DNA of 64,000 nucleotides from an uncultured Granulosicoccus sp. (lineage in GTDB: Bacteria > Pseudomonadota > Gammaproteobacteria > Granulosicoccales > Granulosicoccaceae): positions 1 through 64,000 of the forward strand of contig CANLXI010000026.1 of the NCBI GenBank assembly GCA_947495035.1. The letters run 5' to 3'. Each line of letters starts with the position of its first letter. Position 1 is the stretch's first letter. Under the pieces are notes generated by a model. The model had not been told where the DNA came from, made no database searches, and saw nothing but the letters and a program-made list of their open reading frames with translations. This document shows positions 53,501 to 61,170 of the stretch, piece after piece. A program made the translations under genes and the position numbers.

Positions 53501-53523
53501 CTGTCCAGAGCAACTCTGGACAG
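53501..53523. promoter_or_regulatory. Perfect hairpin between rpoZ and spoT
   Basis: A perfect 10-bp stem with a 3-base loop: CTGTCCAGAG, CAA, CTCTGGACAG. It begins immediately after the rpoZ stop on the coding (minus) strand. No U-run follows, so it is not a standard intrinsic terminator; it may protect the rpoZ transcript end or act in processing between rpoZ and spoT. Confidence 0.7.
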
Positions 53524-53526
53524 CAC

Positions 53527-53787
53527 TCAGAAATCTTCGCGCAGATCTTTGTCATAGATTACTGGTTCGACAGGTGCTGCCGGAGGAGGAGCTTCCTGAA
53601 GGATATCTTCGCCAACCAGTCCATCCGCGATCTCACGCAGCGCGATGACGGTAGGTTTGTCGTTGTCATCGGGTACCATGGGTTCGGCACCCATGGAGAT
53701 GTTACGTGCACGCTTGGACGCGATCAGAATGAGATCGAAACGGTTGTTGACCTGCGCCAGGCTGTCTTCTACGGTAACTCGTGCCAT
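53527..53787 (-). CDS. rpoZ: RNA polymerase omega subunit
   Basis: An 86-residue omega subunit that helps fold the beta' subunit and stabilises RNA polymerase, and in E. coli is part of the ppGpp site. Seen: MARVTVEDSLAQVNNRFDLILIASKRARNIS, then KPTVIALREIADGLV. The last ~20 residues are proline- and acid-rich, as usual. spoT follows after 105 bp. Confidence 0.97.
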   Translation of the reverse strand: MARVTVEDSLAQVNNRFDLILIASKRARNISMGAEPMVPDDNDKPTVIALREIADGLVGEDILQEAPPPAAPVEPVIYDKDLREDF

Positions 53788-53959
53788 GAAGGCTAATCCT
53801 GCAAATAGCTGAACATTCTAGTCTAGAGTCTTCTGTACGCAAACGCCAGACCATGGATCAGCAATTTGCAATCTGAAACAGACTTGTCCGGCTGTTTTGC
53901 CATCGATTCAGCCACAATAACAGGTGTTGTGACGGACAGGCATACCTGCAAGGAGTGTT

Positions 53960-54583
53960 TCAATCGTGCGTCAGGCTTGTAATGAGGCCGGCGTGTCGAT
54001 GCGCTTGCCTGGATTTGAGGACTCGGTGACTGATTACCACGGATTTCAGCTCGCACAGAGCTTCATCGAAATCATCATTGATGATCAGATAATCGGCGCG
54101 ATGGTATTGGCGCATTTCCAGTACTGCCTCGGTAGTGCGCCGCTCGATGACTTCAACGCTATCCTGCCCTCTTCCGCGTAACCGTTCGATCAGTGTGTTG
54201 CGTGATGGCGGCAGAATGAAGATGGAAATCACCTCGGAGAACTTCTGCCGCACCTGGGCAGCGCCCTGCCAGTCGATTTCCAGAATGACGTCCTGCCCGG
54301 CTGCCAGATCGTCATTGACCGAACTCATGCTGGTTCCGTAGTAATTGCCGAACACCTCGGCATACTCCAGAAACTGATCCGAATCGATCATGTTCCTGAA
54401 AGTCTCGCGATCGACAAAGTGGTAGTCGACTCCCTCCTCCTCGGCAGGTCGCTGTGGACGGGTGGTGTGCGACACCGCTACTGTCAAATCCTTCAATTCA
54501 TTGATGGCTCGCCTTACCAGACTGGTCTTGCCAGCCCCGGAGGGGGCCGAGACGATGAACATTTGTGCCGGGTTCGATTGCAT
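53960..54583 (-). CDS. gmk: Guanylate kinase
   Basis: A 207-residue guanylate kinase phosphorylating GMP/dGMP to GDP/dGDP. The P-loop is SAPSGAGKTSLVRRAI, followed by VSHTTRPQRPAEEEGVDYHFV (GMP site), FLEYAEVFGNYYGTS and VILEIDWQGAAQVR. It precedes rpoZ by 172 bp. It supplies the guanylate pool used for ppGpp by the downstream spoT. Confidence 0.97.
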   Translation of the reverse strand: MQSNPAQMFIVSAPSGAGKTSLVRRAINELKDLTVAVSHTTRPQRPAEEEGVDYHFVDRETFRNMIDSDQFLEYAEVFGNYYGTSMSSVNDDLAAGQDVILEIDWQGAAQVRQKFSEVISIFILPPSRNTLIERLRGRGQDSVEVIERRTTEAVLEMRQYHRADYLIINDDFDEALCELKSVVISHRVLKSRQAHRHAGLITSLTHD

Positions 54584-54690
54584 GACGCCGTTGCCTGATG
54601 ACTATCATGCTTACTATAACGGCATAACAACGAATCAGGAGAGGCAGACATGGCACGGCGCGAACCCATCGACATCGATCTCGCCAGTTC

Positions 54691-55716
54691 ATGTTGAGAC
54701 CCGAGGTTTCCATCCTCATGCCGGTGCGCCAGTGGCGGCCCTCCACTGACGCCGCCATCGCCAGCATCCTGGCTCAGTCAATGAAATCATTCGAGCTGTT
54801 GCTGATCGGTCAGCAGGAGATCGGGCAACTGTCAGACCAGCTACCTCGAGATCCGCGCATCCGGATCGTGCCACGACGCCGGGCCGGCATTGTCGGCGCC
54901 CTGAATACCGGCCTGGCAGAGGCGCGTGGACACTATCTGGCCCGCATGGATGATGACGATATCGCCTATCCCGATCGACTGGCTGCGCAATTGACACATC
55001 TGCAGGGACCGACAGGAACCCAACTGTGCGGTGGTCGTATTCGTTTCGTCGACTCTGCAGGCAACACGGACACCATCGCTCGCGGCAACCGGGAATATGC
55101 ACAGTGGCTCAATGCGCTGACCAGCCATGCCGATATTCTGGCCGCCCGCTTCATCGAATGCCCTTTGCCACATCCGACCCTGATGGCACACCGGGATATC
55201 TGGCAACGCATCGGACCCTATCGAGACTTCGACGGTCCGGAAGACTACGATCTTGTCCTGCGGGCCACCCTGGCGGGAGTCCGGGTTGGCAAACCCGATG
55301 CGGTGCTACTGGACTGGCAGGAACATCCGGAGCGGCTGACGTATGCCGACTCGCGCTATCGTCGCGACGCATTCGCCGCTTGTCGAGCGCAAGCGGCCTG
55401 CGATGCACGCAGCGGTCTGGGGCTCGCCAACGGACGGTCTGTCTGGCTATGCGGCACCGGGCGCAATGCTCGCCAATGGCATGACGCTCTCACCCGGGAA
55501 GGCGCCAGCGTTGAGGGCTTCGTGGATCTGCACCGACACGGCCCCCAGCGATCGAAACGTGGCAAACCGGTCATCAGCTACGAGCAACTGCCAGAGCGCC
55601 GTTGTGATGCCTTGGTCATCGGCGCCGTGGCAGGTCCCGTGGCGCGTGCCGCCCTACTGGATTATTTCGGCAAGCAGCAATGGCGCAGTGGTCATGAATT
55701 CGTACTCGGCAGTTGA
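54691..55716 (+). CDS. GT2-family glycosyltransferase with C-terminal Rossmann-like domain
   Basis: A 341-residue protein. The first ~230 residues form a GT-A (family 2) domain: VSILMPVR, then NTGLAEARGHYLARMDDDDIAYPDRL with the DxD-type motif, and a GPEDYDLVLRATLAG catalytic segment. The last ~100 residues (about 240-341) are a separate Rossmann-like fold starting VWLCGTGRNARQWHDAL and including GKPVISYEQLP, which resembles the N-terminal fold of PglD-type sugar-modifying proteins. No TM segment. Acceptor unknown. It is divergent from gmk. Confidence 0.85.
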   Translation: MLRPEVSILMPVRQWRPSTDAAIASILAQSMKSFELLLIGQQEIGQLSDQLPRDPRIRIVPRRRAGIVGALNTGLAEARGHYLARMDDDDIAYPDRLAAQLTHLQGPTGTQLCGGRIRFVDSAGNTDTIARGNREYAQWLNALTSHADILAARFIECPLPHPTLMAHRDIWQRIGPYRDFDGPEDYDLVLRATLAGVRVGKPDAVLLDWQEHPERLTYADSRYRRDAFAACRAQAACDARSGLGLANGRSVWLCGTGRNARQWHDALTREGASVEGFVDLHRHGPQRSKRGKPVISYEQLPERRCDALVIGAVAGPVARAALLDYFGKQQWRSGHEFVLGS

Positions 55717-55727
55717 ACTGTCTGAGG

Positions 55728-55922
55728 ACTTTCAACTTTCAACTTTCGACCTGCATCTGGCATCTGGCTTCTGGCTTCTGGCTTCTGGCTTCTGGCTTCT
55801 GGCTTCTGGCTTCTGGCTTCTGAGTTTGCGCTTTGCCATCTGTCAGCGGTTCGCCGTTCGCCGTTCGCCGTTCGCCGTCAGTAGTATGTGGTCCGTGGTC
55901 CGTGGTCCGTGGTCCGTGGTCC
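55728..55922. repeat. Cluster of four different heptanucleotide arrays
   Basis: Four separate 7-bp tandem arrays within 195 bp. ACTTTCA x3 (55728-55748, last copy ACTTTCG); CATCTGG x2 then CTTCTGG x7 plus a variant CTTCTGA (55754-55823); TTCGCCG x4 (55850-55877); GTGGTCC x5 (55888-55922). All share period 7 but not sequence. They fill the space between the GT2 gene and pldA, both of whose 3' ends face it. Confidence 0.97.
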
Positions 55923-55949
55923 ACAGCCTGACTGACGTGAGCGGTCTGA

Positions 55950-57047
55950 TCAGAACAGGTTGGTCAGTGCGACACCCACGCCCAGTCGCTGCTGATAGTG
56001 ATCGTAATCGATCAGGGAATCACCATAGCCGCTGAAGAACTGTACAAAGCCACGAAACTTGGCAAAGAACGGAAAAGTCCAGCCGATCGTCACGGCTCCC
56101 TTGCCGGTCGATGTATTGCCGCGTACGCGAATGGCATATTCGTTCTTGCTGTCGCGCCATGACACGCCCATTTCACCGTGCCCCATGAAATCGAGAATGT
56201 CCGGGTTGTCATCGCCTTCCGGATCGTCCGGAGTCTCCTTGGATTTTTCCGGCAATCGGTACCAGGGCCTGATACTGGCCACCAACGGTCCGCGCTCGTA
56301 GATCAGCGTGGTATACAGGCGATTCCAGCTACGGGACAATCCCTGCACCTGACCATTGGATTGATGCTCCAGACCGAACACGACGGCGGTGTTGCCACCG
56401 AATGGCCCCCACAGCAAGGGCACCAGATAGAAAATCTCGGGCTGGTAATTCGTTTCGCGAAAAGGACTGGACAGATCACTGGAATACAGTTGCCACCAGG
56501 CTTCCAGTGTGATTCCCAATGACAGGGAATCGTCCTTCAGAAACAGGTCAGCCTCGTTCAGCTGACTCTTCAGACTGATCTGGAACTTCACCTCGGCCGG
56601 TTGCAGACCCTCTCGCAGAGGAACATCGTTTTCTCGATAGATGGCTTCATTGATACCGGTGGTATAGCTCACCGGCAGAATGAAATTGTGCTTGTGCGCG
56701 GTCAGCACATAGGGGTTGAAGGCATCAGCTCGCTCTTCCTTGACGCGTTCGGAAACCGCACCGCCGGTCCTGCCATCATCCTGCAAGGCGCTGCTGCGAT
56801 CGGACGACAGATCGATATCGGGGGCGGCGGCACGCTCTGTACCGACCTCCGGACCTTCATCCGTTTCGTTCGATTTCGCATTGCCATCACTCTCCACACC
56901 ATTGCCGGGAAGGCTGCGTTTCGAATCGGCCGCATCGGGCAGATCGGCTGATCGGTCCTGCGCTCGCTCGATGCTGGCACAACCTGTGAGTACCAGACAG
57001 GCCGCACAGAGCAGAATAAACCGAAAGAAAGGACGATACAGGGACAT
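55950..57047 (-). CDS. pldA: Outer-membrane phospholipase A (OMPLA) as a lipoprotein with acidic linker
   Basis: A 365-residue protein from the ATG at 57047 (frame to 57059). A lipobox (LVLTGC) suggests lipidation, which E. coli PldA lacks. A Ser/Asp-rich linker of about 95 residues follows, then a beta-barrel (about 115-365). The catalytic pair is intact: FGLEHQSNGQ (His-x-Ser), with the Asn in RSWNRLY. HNFILPVSYTTGINE marks the barrel start. PldA enzymes hydrolyse phospholipids in the outer leaflet when asymmetry is lost. It is convergent with the GT2 gene and follows the GMC gene on the same strand with ~65 bp between. Confidence 0.9.
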   Translation of the reverse strand: MSLYRPFFRFILLCAACLVLTGCASIERAQDRSADLPDAADSKRSLPGNGVESDGNAKSNETDEGPEVGTERAAAPDIDLSSDRSSALQDDGRTGGAVSERVKEERADAFNPYVLTAHKHNFILPVSYTTGINEAIYRENDVPLREGLQPAEVKFQISLKSQLNEADLFLKDDSLSLGITLEAWWQLYSSDLSSPFRETNYQPEIFYLVPLLWGPFGGNTAVVFGLEHQSNGQVQGLSRSWNRLYTTLIYERGPLVASIRPWYRLPEKSKETPDDPEGDDNPDILDFMGHGEMGVSWRDSKNEYAIRVRGNTSTGKGAVTIGWTFPFFAKFRGFVQFFSGYGDSLIDYDHYQQRLGVGVALTNLF

Positions 57048-57113
57048 GTTCGAAATCACGGGGCAGGGGTCAGGCAGCGGGCAATGGCTCGAAGGGTAAC
57101 GTGTATACGCGCT

Positions 57114-58739
57114 TCATGGCGCATCCGCGAGTAACAAGTCAGCGGCGCGCTCACCGACCATGATGGCCGTGGCGTTGGTATTGCCCGTGGGAATGGTTGG
57201 AAAAATCGATGCATCGGCAATCCGCAGTCTGCCGATGCCATGAACACGCAGCTTGTGATCCACCACGGAGGAATCAATGCCTTTCCCCATCCGACAAGTA
57301 CAGGCAGGATGAAAGACCGTCCAGGCATTGGCTCGAATGAACGCCATCAGCTGCTCGTCGCTGTGTACGGATCTGCCAGGATAGACCTCCTGCTCGATGA
57401 TCGATGCCAGCGCCCTGGTGTCGCACAGTCTGCGCATCAGATGCATGCCCTCGAGCATCAGTTCGCGATCGTGTTCGGTAGCCAGATAGTTCGGCTGAAT
57501 GCGCGGCGCACAGTGAGCATCGGCATTGACGATATCGATAGAACCGGTGCTCGTCGGCTTGCAGGGATTGAAACCGAGCAGAAATCCCGGAAACGGATCG
57601 GGGCTGATCAATGGACGTGTACCGGGAGGCGCTCGTGTGTAACTCACCGGAGAGAAATACAATTGCAAATCCGGCCCCTTGAGCGCTTCTGAACTGCGCA
57701 CGAATCCGCCCGCCTGGTTCAAACTCAGCGACAGCGGCCCCTTGCCAGCTGCCAGAAACTGCAATGCTGCGCGCAACTTTCCATGCCATGGCCCCAGCGA
57801 CTGGTTCAAGGTGGGAACCGTGGAACGACAGACGATATCGGCGCCGAGATGATCACTCAGGTGTCGACCTACCGCCGGCATGTCCTGACGCACACTGACA
57901 CCGGCTGCCTGCAGGGTATCCCGCGGCCCCAGACCCGAGAGCTGCATCAGCTGCGGTGAGTTGACGGCACCGGCACACAGAACCACTTCCGCCCTCGCCA
58001 GCGCCCGCCTGACGACCCCCTCGTGCAGGTATTCGACTCCGCTTGCCCCGCTGCCGCTAAACAGTATCTGCCTGACCAGAGAGTGCGTCTGCACGATCAG
58101 ATTGGCACGCTGCATCGCTGGTCGCAGATACGCTCTGGCAGCGGAGACACGCCATCCATGGTCCGTGGTGATCTGGTAGAGCGCTGCCCCTTCCATCTCA
58201 CCCGCATTGTAATCATCGACACTCGGCAGGCCGATTTCCTGCGCGGCCTGCAGATAACGCTCGCACAAGGGGTGTGCCAGGGCCGAGATATCGGTCACGG
58301 TCAGCGGACCATTGCTGCCGCGCCGCTCGTCGGGCTTGCCGCGCCAGTGCTCCATGCGACGAAACAGCGGCTCCACATCACGCCAGCCCCAGCCGGGAGC
58401 TGCCTCCTCCCATTCCCGGAAATCATTGGCATGGCCACGCACGTACACCATGGCATTGATGGAACTGGAACCACCGAGCACCCGGCCACGTGGCCAGTAG
58501 CTGACTCGTTCATCCAGCTGTGCAACAGGTTCCGTCAGATACTTCCAGTTGACCCGCTCATCGTAGTAGGTCTTGCCGTAACCGATCGGCAGCTGCACAT
58601 ACAAACGCCGATCGCTTCCCCCGGCTTCCAGTACGAGCACAGAGTGCCGCCCGGATTCGCTAAGACGATTGGCAAGCACCGAACCTGCCGACCCGGCCCC
58701 CACGATGATGTAGTCGAATTGCCTGTCAGGGGAGTTCAT
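57114..58739 (-). CDS. GMC-family FAD-dependent oxidoreductase (choline dehydrogenase-like)
   Basis: A 541-residue protein from the ATG at 58739; the frame extends to 58823. FAD-binding GxGxxG is in DYIIVGAGSAGSVLANRL, followed by the GMC signature 1 (PRGRVLGGSSSINAMVYVRG) and signature 2 (GAVNSPQLMQLSGLG). The catalytic His region is FHPACTCRMG and the C-terminus has GNTNATAIMVGERAADLL. The overall pattern is closest to BetA/alcohol-type dehydrogenases. Without an adjacent betB or betaine transporter gene, an aliphatic alcohol substrate is equally possible. Confidence 0.92.
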   Translation of the reverse strand: MNSPDRQFDYIIVGAGSAGSVLANRLSESGRHSVLVLEAGGSDRRLYVQLPIGYGKTYYDERVNWKYLTEPVAQLDERVSYWPRGRVLGGSSSINAMVYVRGHANDFREWEEAAPGWGWRDVEPLFRRMEHWRGKPDERRGSNGPLTVTDISALAHPLCERYLQAAQEIGLPSVDDYNAGEMEGAALYQITTDHGWRVSAARAYLRPAMQRANLIVQTHSLVRQILFSGSGASGVEYLHEGVVRRALARAEVVLCAGAVNSPQLMQLSGLGPRDTLQAAGVSVRQDMPAVGRHLSDHLGADIVCRSTVPTLNQSLGPWHGKLRAALQFLAAGKGPLSLSLNQAGGFVRSSEALKGPDLQLYFSPVSYTRAPPGTRPLISPDPFPGFLLGFNPCKPTSTGSIDIVNADAHCAPRIQPNYLATEHDRELMLEGMHLMRRLCDTRALASIIEQEVYPGRSVHSDEQLMAFIRANAWTVFHPACTCRMGKGIDSSVVDHKLRVHGIGRLRIADASIFPTIPTGNTNATAIMVGERAADLLLADAP

Positions 58740-58755
58740 GCAGCGATGATATACA

Positions 58756-59592
58756 ATGAGGCGGCACCCTGATAGCAGCCAAGCGCCAGCCGCCGCGCCC
58801 AAGCCCATGCCCGCGCCTTCCATCCAGTTTCAGTCTGTCGATATCCTGAAGCGTTATCTGCTTGCGGTTATCCTGGCCCTTGGTCTGTTTGCAAGCCTGC
58901 TACTGAGCGTTGTCAACGTACCCGGACTTGCACAATGGGATGCCAGCCTGGCGGCCGTCGTGCAGGGGCTGCGCAGCGACGGCACCGATCGGCTCATGGT
59001 GGTACTGACCATGCTCGGTGATCTGTCGCTGGCGCTATGGATGGTCGCGACCGTGATCGCCGGGCTGCTTTGTCTGCGTCGCTGGTGGCTGGCGTTACAT
59101 CTGCTGTGCGTCGGTCTCAGTGCGATGCTCAGTGTGTCCCTGATCAAGTCGATTCTGGCTCGTGCACGACCCGATGTACCGAGCATCACACTCGACAGCT
59201 TCAGCTTCCCCAGTGGTCATGCCTGTACGGCTGCCGTAACCTGGGGATTGGTGGCCCTGATACTGGCCTACGGCCGTCGACCTCGCCAGCGCTGCCTGAT
59301 TCATGCCGCTGGCTTCGTGATGGCATCGGCTGTCGCCATTTCGCGTGTGTATCTGCACGTACACTGGCCAAGTGATGTCATAGCCGGCATGGCTCTGGGT
59401 TATGGCCTGCTTACCGCCTTTGCATGGCAGCTTCACACCGCACCGGTGCTGCGCCTGCCGACTTTTGCAAGACTGCTGGCCTTCTGCAGCGCCATCACTG
59501 CCATTCACGTACTCGGCAACTACCCTGGCCAGGCTACGCTGTATTCGATCGCATCACGCCATGCGAGTATCGAACTTCATGCCGACCGATAG
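58756..59592 (+). CDS. PAP2-superfamily membrane phosphatase
   Basis: A 278-residue protein from the ATG at 58756; an ATG at 58807 is an alternative that would leave more promoter space from the divergent GMC start only 16 bp away. Five or six TM segments. The three PAP2 motifs are present: KSILARARPD, SFPSGHA and SRVYLHVHWPSDVIAG. Typical substrates are phosphatidate, phosphatidylglycerol phosphate or undecaprenyl pyrophosphate; the enzyme would be in the inner membrane with an external active site. Its 3' end overlaps the convergent MFS gene by 16 bp. Confidence 0.9.
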   Translation: MRRHPDSSQAPAAAPKPMPAPSIQFQSVDILKRYLLAVILALGLFASLLLSVVNVPGLAQWDASLAAVVQGLRSDGTDRLMVVLTMLGDLSLALWMVATVIAGLLCLRRWWLALHLLCVGLSAMLSVSLIKSILARARPDVPSITLDSFSFPSGHACTAAVTWGLVALILAYGRRPRQRCLIHAAGFVMASAVAISRVYLHVHWPSDVIAGMALGYGLLTAFAWQLHTAPVLRLPTFARLLAFCSAITAIHVLGNYPGQATLYSIASRHASIELHADR

Positions 59593-60755
59593 CCGCGCCG
59601 CAGTTTCCACATACCCAGAATACCGGCAAATGGTCCGAGCGCCAGAAAGCAGAACAGCAAGGGCCAGCCGACGCTCTCGGCAATCAGCGGGGTCAACTGC
59701 ACCGTCACGATCGTCAGTGCAAAGCCCAAAGCGGTCTGCAGGGACATCAGACTGCCCGTGGCCTCCGGTGGCGCAAAGTCTGCCACCAGTGCAGAGAACT
59801 GTGCCGAGTCAGGAATGATGGCCAGACCCCAGAAAATGAAAACGGCGGCGACCAGCAGGGCCGGACCACCGAAGACCACCGCTGCCAGCAAGGCGGCCAG
59901 ACAACTACAGCCCATGGCCAGAATCGTCAGTTCAGCCTTGCCCAGACGATCGGCAAAGCGCCCGGCAAACGGGCACAGCAACGCACCGGATCCGATGGCA
60001 ACGAACGCTGTCAGTTTCGACCATTCAAGCGCCTGCTCGGGACTCATGCGCAGCGCATAGGACGCAGCGGCGGCAGGTGCCACCCAGCCCCACATGGCAT
60101 AGAGCTCCCACACATGACCCAGATAGCCGAGAAAGGCGCGCCGCAGGCGAATGTCAGTCCAGGCGAGCGTGATCTGTCGTGCATCGAACCGGGCCTGAGT
60201 CGTGTGATAGGGACCGAGCCGGGTCTGCAGAACCAGCAAGGAAGCCAGCACTGACAGACACGATGCCGCCAGTGTGGTCAGTTGCCAATTGGAACCGCCC
60301 AGCCAGGACAGCAGATGGGGGGCGGCAGATCCCAGCGTCAGCCCACCAACCAGTAGTCCAACCAGCCAGCCACGATCCTCCTTGCCCCAGCCCACCATGA
60401 TCTTCATGCCGACCGGATAGACACCTGCCAGGCAGAAGCCGGTGAATATGCGCAAGAGTATGGCGGGTGTACTGCCGGGAGGCACCAGCAGCATTGCAGC
60501 ATTGGCCACGGCAGCCAGCAGTGCGGCCACGGCGAAGACACGACGCGGGTCGAATCGATCGGCGATACCGGTCATCGCGACATACAGGGCTCCGGCGACA
60601 AAACCTGCTGGAACACCGGACACCAGCAGGGCCGTCTTGAAGGCACCAGCCTGTATTTCCGACTGCTGATCAGCCAGCGTTGCCGACGACACGAACCACA
60701 GTGTCATCGCCGCCACCTCGGCCAGGACCAACAGAATGATCGACCGTCCTTTCAT
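59577..60755 (-). CDS. MFS transporter
   Basis: A 392-residue protein from the ATG at 60755, chosen because an AGAGGT Shine-Dalgarno lies about 8 bp upstream; the frame extends to 60863. Twelve predicted TM segments; the loop-2/3 region carries a GIADRFDPRR motif resembling the MFS A-motif, repeated in the second half as GRFADRLGK. The predicted fold is a permease of the nitrate/cyanate or sugar type, but the substrate cannot be read. Confidence 0.88.
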   Translation of the reverse strand: MKGRSIILLVLAEVAAMTLWFVSSATLADQQSEIQAGAFKTALLVSGVPAGFVAGALYVAMTGIADRFDPRRVFAVAALLAAVANAAMLLVPPGSTPAILLRIFTGFCLAGVYPVGMKIMVGWGKEDRGWLVGLLVGGLTLGSAAPHLLSWLGGSNWQLTTLAASCLSVLASLLVLQTRLGPYHTTQARFDARQITLAWTDIRLRRAFLGYLGHVWELYAMWGWVAPAAAASYALRMSPEQALEWSKLTAFVAIGSGALLCPFAGRFADRLGKAELTILAMGCSCLAALLAAVVFGGPALLVAAVFIFWGLAIIPDSAQFSALVADFAPPEATGSLMSLQTALGFALTIVTVQLTPLIAESVGWPLLFCFLALGPFAGILGMWKLRRGYRSA

Positions 60756-60876
60756 TCCACACACCTCTGTCAAGTTCTCCATTCGATGCCCAGTGACCAG
60801 CCGCTGGGCGCTACCAATGATCCGCAAACACACACTCACTGCGCCTGAAAACGGAGCGGTCATGGTAGTGCGAGAT

Positions 60877-60987
60877 GACTGAATCGCCCTTTCTGACAGT
60901 GAAAAGAGCTGTTTAGCTCACAGGAACATGCAAGCTGGAGGTGAAAAGACTGTGGAATCAGGAGCTTGTCGTGGTCCGACCCGGGTG
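60877..60987. repeat. ~110-bp element, copy A (diverged)
   Basis: Begins GACTGAATCGCCCTTTCTGA and ends GTGGTCCGACCCGGGT. It aligns along its whole length with copy B (61023-61132), about two-thirds identical, including a shared TTTAGCTCA segment and the closing 16 bases. In this copy the first hairpin arm is mutated. Confidence 0.85.
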
Positions 60988-61022
60988 TTCGGGTTTTCAA
61001 GCCGTAGCCATTCCGCAAGAAC

Positions 61023-61132
61023 GACTAAACCGCCCTTTCTGATATCAAAAAGGGCGGTTTAGCTCAACGAGGCATGCGAATCGGAGGAGCCAAGTCTTGT
61101 AAATCAGGGACTTGGGGTGGTCCGACCCGGGT
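61023..61132. repeat. ~110-bp element, copy B with two hairpins
   Basis: The better-preserved copy. A perfect 13-bp inverted repeat (TAAACCGCCCTTT, 10-base loop, AAAGGGCGGTTTA) is followed by a second inverted repeat (CCAAGTC, 12-base loop, GACTTGG). The element resembles REP/BIME-type intergenic palindromes. On the minus strand it lies just downstream of lpd, so it may shape the 3' end of that transcript. Confidence 0.85.
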
Positions 61133-61170
61133 TATAAATCAGGGACTTGGGGTGGTCCGACCCGGGTTAT
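61101..61170. repeat. 35-bp perfect direct repeat reaching the lpd stop codon
   Basis: Two identical, directly adjacent 35-bp copies: 61101-61135 and 61136-61170. The unit starts AAATCAGGGACTTGG and ends CGACCCGGGTTAT. The last four bases of the second copy contain the complement of the lpd stop TAA (61167-61169). The first copy overlaps the 3' part of element B, so a piece of that element was duplicated in tandem up to the gene end. Confidence 0.97.

Larger units (their letters stand above)
60756..61166. other. Intergenic region with duplicated structured element
   Basis: About 410 bp between the MFS gene start and the lpd stop. It contains two diverged copies of a ~110-bp element and a 35-bp direct repeat (listed separately). 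The left 120 bp (60756-60876) would hold the MFS promoter on the minus strand. No gene is evident. Confidence 0.6.

Noticed and set aside
53501..53523. LexA/SOS box.
   Set aside because: The CTGT...ACAG ends are 15 bp apart rather than the 8 expected, and the whole forms a simple hairpin.
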